This document shows, in pieces, positions 49,878-59,128 of a stretch of DNA of 64,000 nucleotides. Source of the stretch: Hyphomicrobiales bacterium (lineage in GTDB: Bacteria; Pseudomonadota; Alphaproteobacteria; Rhizobiales; Phreatobacteraceae); assembly GCA_017304475.1 (NCBI GenBank), contig JAFKKV010000010.1:496001-560000 (forward strand). Direction: 5' to 3'. The notes below the pieces were generated by a model. That model made no database searches and was not told the DNA's origin. It was given only the letters and a program-made list of their open reading frames with translations. The position numbers and the translations under genes are program-made. Position 1 is the first letter of the stretch. Every line of letters starts with the position of its first letter.

Positions 49878-50927
49878 ATGACATCATCAAGGACCAGCAG
49901 GCGTTCCGCCCTGAAGGGCGGCGCCGCCGCGATCTTCGCGCTCGGCGCGCCGTCCATCCTCAAGGCCCAGACCGCCACCCTCAACATCACCACCTGGGGC
50001 GGCAAGTGGGGCGAGATCATGAAGGCCGACCTGCTGCCGGCCTTCGAGCGCGAGTTCAAATGCTCGGTCATGGCCGACCAGGCTTTTCCCTTCCTGCCCA
50101 AGCTGCAGGCGAGCCCGCGCAACGCGCCGATCTATGACGTGCTGCACACCAATTCCAACGAGCAGTGGAAGGCTTTCGACGAGGGCATTGTCGGCGCCAA
50201 GCTGAGCGTCCGCGACGTGCCCAATCTGAAGGACGTCTACCCCTATGCGGTCAGCGACAAGATCGTCGGCGTGTCGATCTTCACCTCCGCCATTGGGCTG
50301 GGCTACCGCACCGACAAGGGGCTCGCCAAGCCGACCTCCTGGAAGGCGCTCGCCGAGCCCAAGCTCGCCGGCCAGCGCGGCGGCTACCTGATCCCGGTCA
50401 ACAGCCTCGGCCAGGCCCATCTGATGCTGCTCGGCAAGCTCTATGGCCGCGGCTATGACGATCTCGACGCCGCCTACAAGGCGCTGGAAGCACTTAAGCC
50501 CATCAAGCTGTTCGACTTCACCGGCCAGATGGAAAAGGCCCTGCTGTCGGGCGAAGTGAGCATGGGCATCATCCACGACAGCGGCGTCTACCGTTACGAG
50601 GGCACGCCCGAGCCGGTCGACTTCGCCATTCCCACCGAAGGCGTGCTGGCGCTCGAGCAGGTGCTGAACGTCACCCCCGGCTCGAAGGTCAAGGAACTCG
50701 CCTACGCCTTCATCGACTACATGCTGCGCCCCGACGTGCAGAAGAAGCTCGCCGAGGCCGTCTGGTATTCGCCCTGCAACACCAAGGTGCAGCTCGACGC
50801 CAAATATCAGGCCAAGCTGTTCAACACGCCGGAAAAGGTCGCCCAGCTGATCCAGATGGACTGGAAGTGGTACAATGCCCGCAAGGACGACATCGACCTG
50901 CGCGTCGCACGGATCCTGAGGGGCTGA
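49878..50927 (+). CDS. ABC transporter periplasmic binding protein, PotD type
   Basis: 349 residues. A signal with [27 protein letters not shown] has a twin-arginine-like SRRSAL. The mature SBP_bac_8-type protein begins [25 protein letters not shown], with [27 protein letters not shown] and [24 protein letters not shown]. It captures the operon's substrate. A GGGAGG site precedes the ATG. The ATPase gene starts on the last base of its stop codon. Confidence 0.92.
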   Translation: MTSSRTSRRSALKGGAAAIFALGAPSILKAQTATLNITTWGGKWGEIMKADLLPAFEREFKCSVMADQAFPFLPKLQASPRNAPIYDVLHTNSNEQWKAFDEGIVGAKLSVRDVPNLKDVYPYAVSDKIVGVSIFTSAIGLGYRTDKGLAKPTSWKALAEPKLAGQRGGYLIPVNSLGQAHLMLLGKLYGRGYDDLDAAYKALEALKPIKLFDFTGQMEKALLSGEVSMGIIHDSGVYRYEGTPEPVDFAIPTEGVLALEQVLNVTPGSKVKELAYAFIDYMLRPDVQKKLAEAVWYSPCNTKVQLDAKYQAKLFNTPEKVAQLIQMDWKWYNARKDDIDLRVARILRG

Positions 50928-51925
50928 TGCCGACCGCTCCCTCGTCTCCCGCGTCGATCACCCTCGATGCCATCGTCAAGAGCTACGACGGCCGCGTGCG
51001 GGCCGTCGACGACATCTCGCTGACCATCGCGCCGGGAGAGTTCTTCTCCCTGCTCGGCCCGTCCGGCTGCGGCAAGACCACGACGCTGCGCATGATCGCC
51101 GGCTTCGAAACCGTCGATGCCGGGCGGATCAGGATCGGCGACCGCGACGTCACCGATGTTCCCGTGCACAAGCGCGACATGGGCATGGTCTTCCAGTCCT
51201 ATGCCTTGTTCCCGCATCGGACCGTTGCCGAAAACGTCGCCTTCGGCCTGCGCATGCGCGGCGTGCCGAAGCCGGAGATCGCCGAGCGGGTCGCCGCCGC
51301 CCTCGCCCAGGTCGCGCTGACCGGATACGAGGACCGCAAGCCTGGCCAGCTCTCCGGCGGCCAGCAGCAGCGCGTGGCGCTGGCGCGCGCCATCGTCATC
51401 CGGCCGCCGGTCCTGCTCTGCGACGAGCCGCTCGGCGCGCTCGACCGCAAGCTCCGCCAGCAGATGCAGTTCGAGCTGAAGCAGTTGCAGAAGGAGCTGG
51501 GGGTGACGCTGGTCTTCGTCACCCACGACCAGGAAGAGGCGCTCGCCATGTCCGACCGCATCGCGGTGATGAATGCCGGGCGGATCGAGCAGATCGGCAC
51601 GCCGGGCGACATCTATGAGCGGCCGCGCACCCGCTTCGTCGCCGACTTCATCGGCGAGATCAACCTGATCGACCAACCGGGTGGCCGTACCCTTGCGGTC
51701 AGGCCGGAGAAGATCGTGCTCGACGGTCCCTCGACCGTTGGGCCGACCGGCCGGATCGACAGCGCCAATTTCCTCGGCGGCCAGACGCTCTACCGCATCA
51801 TCATGGCCGACGGCCGGCAATTGCTGGCCAAGGAAACCAATATCGGCGACCGGCCGGTCCGCGCCATCGGCGATCAGGTCCGGCTCGGCTGGAGCCCGGC
51901 CGACGCCGTGCAACTGGAGAACTGA
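50927..51925 (+). CDS. ABC transporter ATP-binding protein, PotA type
   Basis: 332 residues. Walker [11 protein letters not shown]-loop [11 protein letters not shown], signature [15 protein letters not shown], Walker [13 protein letters not shown] and switch H in VTHDQEEAL are intact; a TOBE-like C-terminal domain begins near [11 protein letters not shown] 50927 shares a base with the preceding stop. It completes the four-gene transporter after the IclR gene. Confidence 0.94.
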   Translation: MPTAPSSPASITLDAIVKSYDGRVRAVDDISLTIAPGEFFSLLGPSGCGKTTTLRMIAGFETVDAGRIRIGDRDVTDVPVHKRDMGMVFQSYALFPHRTVAENVAFGLRMRGVPKPEIAERVAAALAQVALTGYEDRKPGQLSGGQQQRVALARAIVIRPPVLLCDEPLGALDRKLRQQMQFELKQLQKELGVTLVFVTHDQEEALAMSDRIAVMNAGRIEQIGTPGDIYERPRTRFVADFIGEINLIDQPGGRTLAVRPEKIVLDGPSTVGPTGRIDSANFLGGQTLYRIIMADGRQLLAKETNIGDRPVRAIGDQVRLGWSPADAVQLEN

Positions 51926-51927
51926 CC

Positions 51928-52599
51928 ATGTCCCGCACCCTTGGCGTGGCCACCATCGGCCAGGCGCCGCGCGACGACATCGCCGCGCTGTTCGCCGCCC
52001 ATGCCCCGGCCGGCACCCGCATTGTCCTCCGCGGCTGCCTCGACGGTCTCACCGACGAGGCGATCGCCGCCCGGCCCCCGCGTGACGGCGCGGACACGCT
52101 CTACACGCGCCTGCGCGGCGACCGCGACGTCAAGATCTCCAAGGCCTTCGTCATCGAACGCGCGCCGGAAACCCTCGGCCTGCTGCGCGCCGATGGCTGC
52201 GATGCCATCGTCTTCGCCTGCACCGGGGAGTTTCCGCCTTTGGCTGGCGATGCCGGCGTCATCTATCCCTCGCGCGTGCTGAACGGGCTTGCCACCGCGC
52301 TGCTGCCGCAGGGCCGGCTCGGCCTCCTGGTGCCGCTGCCGGAACAGGCGGAAAAGCTCAAGGCGAAATGGACCCGGCCGGGCCTGGAGATCGTCGCCGA
52401 GGCCTTGAAGCCGAGCGCGACGCCGGAAGAGGCCGCCGAGGTCGCGCGGCGTCTGGCGGAGCAGCACCCCGATCTCGTCGCCATGGATTGCATGAGCTAC
52501 ACCCCGGCCACCAAGGCCGCCGTCAAGGGCGCGCTGCCGGTGCCGACCATCCTGGCGATCACCGCCACCGGCCGCGTGCTCAACGAATTGCTCGCCTGA
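51928..52599 (+). CDS. AroM-family protein, Asp/Glu racemase superfamily-like
   Basis: 223 residues. The family start LGVATIGQAPRDDIAALF is typical of AroM. Two cysteines in matching positions, DAIVFACTGEFPPL and LVAMDCMSYTPATKA, resemble the catalytic pair of aspartate/glutamate/hydantoin racemases, which AroM structurally resembles. The E. coli aroM name is historic and its function unknown. Set three bases after the ATPase gene and before DUF917 and hydantoinase A, it may racemise a hydantoin-like intermediate; that is inference. Confidence 0.82.
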   Translation: MSRTLGVATIGQAPRDDIAALFAAHAPAGTRIVLRGCLDGLTDEAIAARPPRDGADTLYTRLRGDRDVKISKAFVIERAPETLGLLRADGCDAIVFACTGEFPPLAGDAGVIYPSRVLNGLATALLPQGRLGLLVPLPEQAEKLKAKWTRPGLEIVAEALKPSATPEEAAEVARRLAEQHPDLVAMDCMSYTPATKAAVKGALPVPTILAITATGRVLNELLA

Positions 52600-52693
52600 C
52601 CGGACCCGGCCGGGCTGCCCGCATCCCGGCACCGCCGGAACGGCCGGCCTTTCCCCGAAGCGCGCCCGCCTCGCCGCGCCGCGCGAAACCCCG

Positions 52694-53794
52694 ATGACCG
52701 AAATCCCAATGACCGAAACCCGCGACATCACCCTCGACGATATCGAATCGCTCGCCGTCGGCGCCTGGATCCTGGGCACCGGCGGTGGCGGCAGCCCCTA
52801 TCTCGGCCTGCTCAACATGCGCGCGCTCTATGCCGATGGCGCCAGGGTGCAGCTGATGCAGCCCGACGCGCTCGCCGATGACGACTGGGTCGCCGCGGTC
52901 TCCAATATGGGCGCGCCGCTGGTCGGCCAGGAGCGGCTGACCGACAGCCGTACCATCGCCCGCGCGGTCAGCCTGATGGAGGACCATACCGGCTATCGCT
53001 TCCGCGGCATCATGGCGCTGGAGATCGGCGGCGGCAATGCGATCCAGCCGCTGATGGCGGCCGCCCATCTCGGCCGGCCGGTCATCGACGCCGACATGAT
53101 GGGCCGCGCCTATCCGGAAGCCCAGATGACCTCGGTGGCGGTCGGCGGCCTGAAGCCCTATCCGCTCAGCACGGTCGACTGCCGCGGCCTGGAAGCGGTG
53201 GTCGAGAAAGTGCCGACCTGGAAATGGATGGAGCGGGTCAGCCGCAAGATCTGCGTCGAATACGGCTCGACCGCCTCGACCTGCAAGGCGCCGCGCACCG
53301 GCGCCGAGATCCGGCAATGGGGCATCCACGGCACCACCACCAAGGCGATCAAGATCGGCCATGCGGTGCGCGAGGCGCAGCGGCGCCACGAGGATCCGAT
53401 CGCCGCCATCCTGTCGGCCGAGCCCGGCAAGCTGATCTACCAGGGCAAGGTGATCGACGTGGAGCGCCGCGCCACCGAAGGCTTCCTGCGCGGCACCACC
53501 CGCTTCGACGGCCTCGACGGCTGGCGTGGCACCCGCCTCGAACTGAGCTTCCAGAACGAGTGGATCGTCGCCTGGCAGGACGGCGAACCGATCGCCATGT
53601 CGCCCGACCTGATCTGCGTCCTGGACAGCGTCACCGGTGAGGCGGTGGGCACCGAGACCATTCGCTACGGCCAGCGCGTCACCGTGATCGCCCTGCCGCC
53701 GCCGCCGGTCTTCCTGACCCCGGCCGGCCTCGCCTATGTCGGCCCCCGGGCCTTCAACTACGATATCGACTTCAAGAGCGTGTTCGCATCATGA
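52694..53794 (+). CDS. DUF917 protein (S-methyl-thiohydantoin desulfurase-like family)
   Basis: 366 residues. Family signatures are LAVGAWILGTGGGGSPY, MGAPLVGQERL, EIGGGNAIQPLMAAAHLGRPVIDADMMGRAYPEAQM and the end ITPAGLAYVGPRAFNYDI-like. Pfam has linked PF06032 to S-methyl thiohydantoin desulfurase; I recall this and have not verified it. DUF917 genes commonly neighbour hydantoinase/oxoprolinase genes. Its stop overlaps the hydantoinase A start by four bases. Confidence 0.88.
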   Translation: MTEIPMTETRDITLDDIESLAVGAWILGTGGGGSPYLGLLNMRALYADGARVQLMQPDALADDDWVAAVSNMGAPLVGQERLTDSRTIARAVSLMEDHTGYRFRGIMALEIGGGNAIQPLMAAAHLGRPVIDADMMGRAYPEAQMTSVAVGGLKPYPLSTVDCRGLEAVVEKVPTWKWMERVSRKICVEYGSTASTCKAPRTGAEIRQWGIHGTTTKAIKIGHAVREAQRRHEDPIAAILSAEPGKLIYQGKVIDVERRATEGFLRGTTRFDGLDGWRGTRLELSFQNEWIVAWQDGEPIAMSPDLICVLDSVTGEAVGTETIRYGQRVTVIALPPPPVFLTPAGLAYVGPRAFNYDIDFKSVFAS

Positions 53795-55338
53795 GACGAA
53801 TTGGCATCGACGTCGGCGGCACCAATACGGACGCCGTGCTGATCGAGGACGGCAAGGTCGCCCGCGCCGTCAAGGCGCCGACCAGCGCCGACGTCACCAC
53901 GGGCATCCTGGAAGCCCTGGCGAAGCTCGCCGAGACCGGGCTTCTGCGCGACAAGCGCATCGACGCGGTGATGATCGGCACCACCCATTTCATCAATGCC
54001 GTGGTCCAGCGCAAAAGCCTGTCGCGTGTCGCAGCCCTCCGGCTCGGCATGCCGGCCAGCGCCTCGCTGCCGCCCTTCTGCGACTGGCCGGCCGACCTTG
54101 CCGAGCTCGTCCGCGGCGGCGTCTGGATGGTCGAGGGCGGCCATGAATATGACGGCCGTCCCTTCATGCCGCTCGACCGCGACGCGGTGACGGCGGCTGC
54201 CCGCGACATGAAGGCCAAGGGCCTGACCGCGATCGCGATCTCCTCGATCTTCTCACCGCTCGATCCGGCCCATGAACACGAGGCCGCCGCCATCGTTCGC
54301 GCCGAGATCCCCGACGCGGTGATCACCTGCTCGTCCGATCTCGGCCGCATCGGCCTGCTCGAGCGGGAAAATGCCGGCCTTTTGAACGCCGCGCTGACCG
54401 ATCTTGCCCGCGAGACCATCGCCGCCTTCGAAAAGGCCATTCGCGACAGCCGGATCGACGCGCCGCTGTTCATCACGCAGAACGACGGAACGGTGGCCGA
54501 AGCCCATCAGGCGATGAAGCTGCCGGTCTACAGCTTCGCCTCCGGCGCCACCAATTCGATGCGCGGCGCGGCTTATCTCTCCGGCCTGGACGAAGCCATG
54601 GTGGCCGATGTCGGCGGCACCACCACCGATATCGGCCAGCTCCGCAACGGCTTCCCGCGCGAGGCCAATTCGGTGGTCAAGGTCGGCGGCGTACGCACCC
54701 TGTTCCGCATGCCCGACCTGGTCTCGATCGGGCTCGGCGGCGGCAGCCATGTGACGCTCGACCCGCTCGCCATCGGGCCGGTCTCGGTCGGCTATCGCCT
54801 GCTCCAGGACGGCATTGCCTTCGGCGGCGGCCAGTTGACCACCACCGACGTGGCGATCGCTTCGGGCCTGCTGCCGCTCGGCGACAAGGCCCGGGTGGCC
54901 CATCTCGACGCTGCGACCTGTGGCCGCGTCTTCGCCGAGGCCAAGCGCATGGTCGAGGAGACCGTCGACCGGATGAAGACGGAAGCCGGCGACGTACCGC
55001 TGATCGCGGTCGGCGGCGGCGCCTTCCTGATCCCCGACCGGATCGAGGGCGTCTCGCAGGTGATCCGCGTCGCCCATGGCGACTGCGCCAATGCGGTGGG
55101 CGCGGCCATCGCCCAGGTCTCCGGTGAATGCGACCAGATCTTCCGCGATCTGACCCGGCCCGACGCCATCGCCGCCGCCACCGCCATCGCCGCCGATCGC
55201 GCGGCCGGCTCGGGTGCCGACCGTGCGACGCTCAAGACCATCGAGACCGAGGACATGCCGATCGCCTATCTGCCGGGCAATTCGCTGCGCGTGCGGGTCC
55301 GGGTCGTCGGCGACGTTGCCAGCGAAGCCCGCGGCTGA
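53791..55338 (+). CDS. Hydantoinase/oxoprolinase A (HyuA-type), without an adjacent B subunit
   Basis: 515 residues. The ATPase-like fold opens with RRIGIDVGGTNTDAVLIEDGK; SISSIFSPLDPAHE-like, NDGTVAEA, FASGATNSMRGAAYLSGLDEAMVADVGGTTTDIGQL and LIAVGGGAFLIPD are characteristic. HyuA normally works with HyuB to cleave hydantoins or 5-oxoproline using ATP. No HyuB gene follows within the window, and the usual fused C-terminal part is short, so it may be the single-subunit variant seen with DUF917. It ends the IclR operon. Confidence 0.9.
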   Translation: MRRIGIDVGGTNTDAVLIEDGKVARAVKAPTSADVTTGILEALAKLAETGLLRDKRIDAVMIGTTHFINAVVQRKSLSRVAALRLGMPASASLPPFCDWPADLAELVRGGVWMVEGGHEYDGRPFMPLDRDAVTAAARDMKAKGLTAIAISSIFSPLDPAHEHEAAAIVRAEIPDAVITCSSDLGRIGLLERENAGLLNAALTDLARETIAAFEKAIRDSRIDAPLFITQNDGTVAEAHQAMKLPVYSFASGATNSMRGAAYLSGLDEAMVADVGGTTTDIGQLRNGFPREANSVVKVGGVRTLFRMPDLVSIGLGGGSHVTLDPLAIGPVSVGYRLLQDGIAFGGGQLTTTDVAIASGLLPLGDKARVAHLDAATCGRVFAEAKRMVEETVDRMKTEAGDVPLIAVGGGAFLIPDRIEGVSQVIRVAHGDCANAVGAAIAQVSGECDQIFRDLTRPDAIAAATAIAADRAAGSGADRATLKTIETEDMPIAYLPGNSLRVRVRVVGDVASEARG

Positions 55339-55380
55339 CGGCGGCGAGCGGCTTTCCGGCCTGCCGCCTTTCGCGAAAAT

Positions 55381-55403
55381 GAAGGCCGCCACCGGCGGCC
55401 TTC
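55381..55403 (-). terminator. Putative rho-independent terminator for the ferredoxin operon
   Basis: A perfect ten-base stem (GAAGGCCGCC/GGCGGCCTTC) with a three-base loop. On the minus strand it is followed by ATTTTCG, a modest T-tract, so it suits the minus-strand operon ending at 55594. A weaker GGCGGC/GCCGCC hairpin at 55340-55368 followed by TTT could end the plus-strand hydantoinase operon. Confidence 0.65.
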
Positions 55404-55593
55404 AGTTGGACTTGGGGTCGAGGCATCGGGGGAGGAGACGCCGACCGGGCGCGACCATGGGCCAGGCGGCAATGCTGCCCGTCATCGGACGCCCCCATGA
55501 AAGCGCTGATCGCGCGTCATGGCGATCAGGCAATGCCCGGGGATGGCAAAGGAACAAATACCGAGGCCGGCCGGACCAGCCCCCGGGAGAGCA

Positions 55594-55989
55594 TTACGAC
55601 GCGGCAGGCGCCGCCGGCCCTCCACCGCTCTTAGCCTCTTTGGCCGCTTGGGCCGCTTGCCCGGCGCGGCGAAACACCGCTTCCATCAGCCATTGCTCGT
55701 TCGGATAGCGGTCGGCCCACTCGTCCCAGCCGGAATCGCGGCGATATTGGCCAAGCAGGCCCGAAGCGAGGATCGCCGCCGCATCCACCGGCGTCGGCCG
55801 CTCGCAATCGGGCGCGACATAGAGCGCGTCGGTGCGGCAATAGAGCTCACACATGAAGCAGGTCTGGCAGTCGGCCTGGCGGGCGATCACGGGCGGGCCT
55901 GCTTCTGCGGTGTCGAACACATTGGTCGGGCAGACTGCGACACAGGCATTGCAGGCCGTGCAGCGCTCGGTGATCACCAGCTCGATCAC
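55594..55989 (-). CDS. Ferredoxin-type 2[4Fe-4S] protein, APS-reductase beta-like
   Basis: 131 residues from GTG 55989, which overlaps the flavoprotein stop by four bases. Two cluster motifs are visible: CTACNACVAVCP and CQTCFMCELYC. After them comes a roughly 60-residue extension with WLMEAVFRRAG, comparable in position with the tail of AprB. Ending the operon with a flavoprotein and sulfonate binding protein, it should pass electrons to or from the flavoprotein. Confidence 0.88.
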   Translation of the reverse strand: MIELVITERCTACNACVAVCPTNVFDTAEAGPPVIARQADCQTCFMCELYCRTDALYVAPDCERPTPVDAAAILASGLLGQYRRDSGWDEWADRYPNEQWLMEAVFRRAGQAAQAAKEAKSGGGPAAPAAS

Positions 55990-57626
55990 GATACCAGCTC
56001 CCTGGCATGGACGCCCGATGGCGACGGGACGGCTTCCGGCCTGACCCGGATCTCGTCGAAACCGCTGACCAGCAGCCGCTGGCCGAAGGCCGGATCGAGA
56101 CCCGGACGGTCCTCGCGCCTGTGCATGCCGCGGCTCTCGTCGCGGGCGAGCGCCGCCGTCAGCGACCAGCGCGCCGAGGCGATCAGCGCGGCGGTCTCAC
56201 GCGCGGCCAGGACCTGGGAAACGTCACCGCCGGCATGATCGGCGACGACCCGCCAGGCGGCGTCGAGCGCCTGGCGCGACCGGCCGAGGCGTGGGCCCGA
56301 GCGGAACAGGTTCTTGTCATAGGGATGCATCTCGGACCGGACGGCCGAACGCAGCGCGGCGAGATCGACCGGCCCGGCCGAGCCCGTCGGCGCGAGGCCG
56401 GCGCGGCCGAGCGGCCTCAGCCCGGCCCGGCCATTCACCCCGGCACGGCGAGCGAAAGCCGCCGCTCCCTGTCCGGCCCAGATGCCCGACGACAGCGCCC
56501 AGGCGGAATTGACATTGCCGCCGCCCGAGCTCGCACCGGCGACGCGCTCGCGACTGGCATTGTCGCCGGCGACAAAGAGGCCGGGCACCGTGGTGGCGCA
56601 GTCCAGGCCCGCCACCTGGACCCCGCCTATGCCGCGAATCGTACCGTCATTGTGCAGCGTCACCGCGAAGCGCTGGCGATAGGGATCGATGCCCCAGCGG
56701 TCGAAAGGCAGCATGACATTGGGCGAAATGGTCGGCAGCCGCGCCTGGATGTCGGCCGGCAGGCGGTGCAGCGAGCAGAAGACCGGCCCGGCCAGCAGGG
56801 CCCGGGCGATGCGCTCGGTCTGGTCCGGCCCGAACGGCGCGTCGATCTCCCGGCCGTCGGCGTCGTAATAGGTCGCGAAGGCATAGGACATGGTCCGCGT
56901 CATGGTCGATCGCTCGGGCGCGATCGTATAGGCGGCGGTGAATTCCATGCCCGACAGCTCGGCGCCGGCCTCGGCCGCCATCAGGTAGCCGTCGCCGGTA
57001 TTGGTGCGCGAGCCGAGCAGGTGCGACAGGAAGCTGGTGCCGCCGGCGGCGAGCACCACCGCTCCCGCGCTGATGCGCCAGGGCCGGTTCGCCTGTTGCC
57101 GCTGCAGGCCCTGCGCGCCGCCGATCGTGCCGTCGGCCGTCGCCAGCAGTTCGAGCGCCGGGCTGTGATCGAGAATGGTCACGCCGCGTTCGACCGCCAG
57201 GGCGCGCAGCGCGCGCATATATTCCGGTCCGCGCACGGCGCGGTAATTGACCTCGCCGCGATCGTCGGTCGGGAAGCGATAGTGCCGCCCGAGCGTCGGC
57301 AGCGTCCGCCAGGTCTGGTCGATGATCGCATGCATCCAGGCGGCATCGCCGAGACCGAAGGCAATGGCCTGGCGGCCGCGAACGGCATTGTCGCGCGCCT
57401 CCGGCGGATCGGGCGGCGCCCACCAATGGCCCGGCCCGGCGGTGGCGGTGACGCCGCTCGTGCCGCAATAGCCCTTGTCGACCAGCACCACCGAGGCGCC
57501 TTCGGCGGCGGCCGCAGCAGCAGCCCAGGCGCCCGCCATGCCGCCGCCGATGACCAGCACATCGGCATCGCGTTCCAGGGGTTCGGGCGGCCTGCGCCGG
57601 GCCGCCGTTGCATGGATGGCGGTCAT
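55986..57626 (-). CDS. FAD-dependent oxidoreductase, fumarate reductase/AprA-like
   Basis: 546 residues from ATG 57626. FAD motif VLVIGGGMAGAWAAAAAAAEGASVVLVDKG, GTSGVTATAGPGHWW, SAGAVVLAAGGTSFLSHLLGSRTNTGDGYLMAAEAGAELSGMEF, and C-terminal IGGVQVAGLDCATTVPGLFVAGDNA match FAD_binding_2/AprA-like flavoproteins. It is cotranscribed with a sulfonate-type binding protein (four-base overlap) and a 2[4Fe-4S] ferredoxin, forming an AprBA-like module without sulfate-reduction genes. The substrate may be an organosulfur compound or sulfite; not determined by sequence. Confidence 0.87.
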   Translation of the reverse strand: MTAIHATAARRRPPEPLERDADVLVIGGGMAGAWAAAAAAAEGASVVLVDKGYCGTSGVTATAGPGHWWAPPDPPEARDNAVRGRQAIAFGLGDAAWMHAIIDQTWRTLPTLGRHYRFPTDDRGEVNYRAVRGPEYMRALRALAVERGVTILDHSPALELLATADGTIGGAQGLQRQQANRPWRISAGAVVLAAGGTSFLSHLLGSRTNTGDGYLMAAEAGAELSGMEFTAAYTIAPERSTMTRTMSYAFATYYDADGREIDAPFGPDQTERIARALLAGPVFCSLHRLPADIQARLPTISPNVMLPFDRWGIDPYRQRFAVTLHNDGTIRGIGGVQVAGLDCATTVPGLFVAGDNASRERVAGASSGGGNVNSAWALSSGIWAGQGAAAFARRAGVNGRAGLRPLGRAGLAPTGSAGPVDLAALRSAVRSEMHPYDKNLFRSGPRLGRSRQALDAAWRVVADHAGGDVSQVLAARETAALIASARWSLTAALARDESRGMHRREDRPGLDPAFGQRLLVSGFDEIRVRPEAVPSPSGVHARELVS

Positions 57627-58612
57627 GACGGCCCGACCACCACCGAGGCGTTGAACGAGGTGTCGAAGAATTGCCGGACGTCGAGCTGGCGCTGCACCAG
57701 GCCGGCCGCGGTATAGAGGTCGGCGGTCGCCTGCTGGTCGGCGACCACCTTGTCGTCGATCCGTTCCGGATTGCTCGGCGCAGTCTCGAACGAGAACTTG
57801 GCAACCTCGAAGGAGACGCCGACCAGGCCCGCCCAGAAGCGCGCATAGTCGTCGACATGGCTGTTCGCCCAGAGCCTGGCGAGCGCGACGCGCCGGACGA
57901 TCTCGGCGACCGCCGCGCGCTTGCCGGCGATCGCGCTGTCGAGCGCATTGAGATAGCTCAGCCCGCTCAGAATGCCGTTCGAGCCGTCGACCACGACCCG
58001 GTAATTGTCGACGACGCGCCCCTGGGCGATGAACACGCCCCAGGTCGACCATGCGTCGACCGCACCGGATTCGAGCGCTGTCTTGGCCTCGGCCGGCAGC
58101 AGGAAGGCGAATTTCACCGTGTTGAACGGCAGGCCGTGCGCCTTCAACGCCGAGAGCACCAGGGCCTGGCCGATCGAGCCGCGGCTGGTGCCGATCGTCT
58201 TGCCCTTGAGGTCGGCGACGGTCCTGATCGGCGAGTTGGGCTTGACCAGCAGGGCGGTCGCTGCGCCGGTGGTGCGATGGGCCGCGACGATCTTGGCGGG
58301 CGTGCCATTGGCGAGCGCGAAGGTGGTCGGCGCGTCGCCGGCCCAGGCGAGATCGACCGCCCCGGCATTCAGCGCCTCGAGCAGGGGCGCCGCCGCGACG
58401 AACTGGTTGATCTCGATCCGGAACGGCAGGTCGGCGAGCTGGCCGGAGGCCTTCAGCAGGGCCTCGACGCCGCCCTTCTGGTCGCCGAGCCGGAGCAGCA
58501 CCGCCGGCTGCGCCCGGACCAGCGCCGGCGCGGCCAGGAGTGCCGCGCCTGCCGCCAGCAAGGTCCGGCGCGAGGTCGTCGCCGGGCCACCCGTCATGAT
58601 GTGTCTGCTCAT
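57623..58612 (-). CDS. SsuA-like sulfonate/nitrate ABC binding protein, copy 1
   Basis: 329 residues from ATG 58612. The leader has TSRRTLLAAGAALLAAPALVRAQ with a twin arginine. The mature protein begins VLLRLGDQKGGVEALLKASGQLADLPFRIEINQF and has AAAPLLEALNAGAVDLAWAGDAPTTFA and VADLKGKTIGTSRGSIGQAL, the SsuA/TauA pattern. It is a paralogue of the protein at 60903-61856 (for example AAAPLLEALNAGA and DLKGK shared). It leads the flavoprotein/ferredoxin operon. Confidence 0.9.
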   Translation of the reverse strand: MSRHIMTGGPATTSRRTLLAAGAALLAAPALVRAQPAVLLRLGDQKGGVEALLKASGQLADLPFRIEINQFVAAAPLLEALNAGAVDLAWAGDAPTTFALANGTPAKIVAAHRTTGAATALLVKPNSPIRTVADLKGKTIGTSRGSIGQALVLSALKAHGLPFNTVKFAFLLPAEAKTALESGAVDAWSTWGVFIAQGRVVDNYRVVVDGSNGILSGLSYLNALDSAIAGKRAAVAEIVRRVALARLWANSHVDDYARFWAGLVGVSFEVAKFSFETAPSNPERIDDKVVADQQATADLYTAAGLVQRQLDVRQFFDTSFNASVVVGPS

Positions 58613-58738
58613 TGCCTGATATTCCTTGATGCGTCGCGGAGCGTGCGCCGGCGCCGATGGCGTCATCCGGACCAGCTTCCGATCGCCCCGACAAACCTGG
58701 TCGGACGAAGCCCGAAGTGTCCGGGCGGCGTCCTGGCC

Positions 58739-58771
58739 TGTCAACGAGAATGTTCTTTATTAAGAACATCT
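58739..58771 (-). promoter_or_regulatory. Palindrome plus TTGACA module for the minus-strand binding-protein operon
   Basis: ATGTTCTT and AAGAACAT (58750-58769) are perfect eight-base arms with a four-base spacer. Reading toward the minus-strand gene, TTGACA follows with its first base 15.5 bases from the palindrome centre. The -10 is weak (GACACT after 17 bases). The module matches that at 58985-59018. Confidence 0.7.
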
Positions 58772-58984
58772 CGATCGACAAAGATGGATCTCCCGCGAAA
58801 CGGCGACGAAGGATTTCCTCCCCCGCGGCCATCGCCGCATGCCAAAAATGCGCAAATGAACATGGCCAAAGCGGCTTCTAATCGCGAAATTGGAACCATG
58901 ACGACGCCGTTCTCCGCCTGAAGAATCGGCGGGCAGCATTTGCGTTCCCCCGGAACCAGCCGGAAGGGAATGGCAGGCTCTCCT

Positions 58985-59018
58985 AGATCGTTCTTTAAAA
59001 AGAACGTTCTTGTTGACT
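58985..59018 (+). promoter_or_regulatory. Palindrome plus TTGACT module for the plus-strand permease operon
   Basis: CGTTCTT and AAGAACG (58989-59006) are perfect seven-base arms with a four-base spacer. TTGACT follows toward the permease gene, again 15.5 bases from the palindrome centre. From AAGAAC to TTGAC the two modules match at nearly every base. A -10 box is not obvious. The arrangement suggests one regulator acting on both operons. Confidence 0.7.
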
Positions 59019-59128
59019 CCAGCCACGATGCCGGGAACCCTGAGACGGCTTTCGAAGCCTGGGGATCGGCCCCGGAACCGGCGCTCCGGCCGTCGACCCG
59101 GACGCTCCCGAACACGATCGAGGTGACC

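Larger units (their letters stand above)
58613..59128. other. Divergent control region of the sulfonate-type island
   Basis: About 516 bases between the two divergent operons. It holds two matching operator/-35 modules in opposite orientation (own entries) and no convincing gene. Small open frames here have no ribosome site or composition support. Confidence 0.6.

Noticed and set aside
57627..58832. N-terminal extension that would make the flavoprotein 948 residues
   Set aside because: It overlaps the sulfonate-binding protein gene in another frame; the clear start is ATG 57626 with the FAD motif just after.
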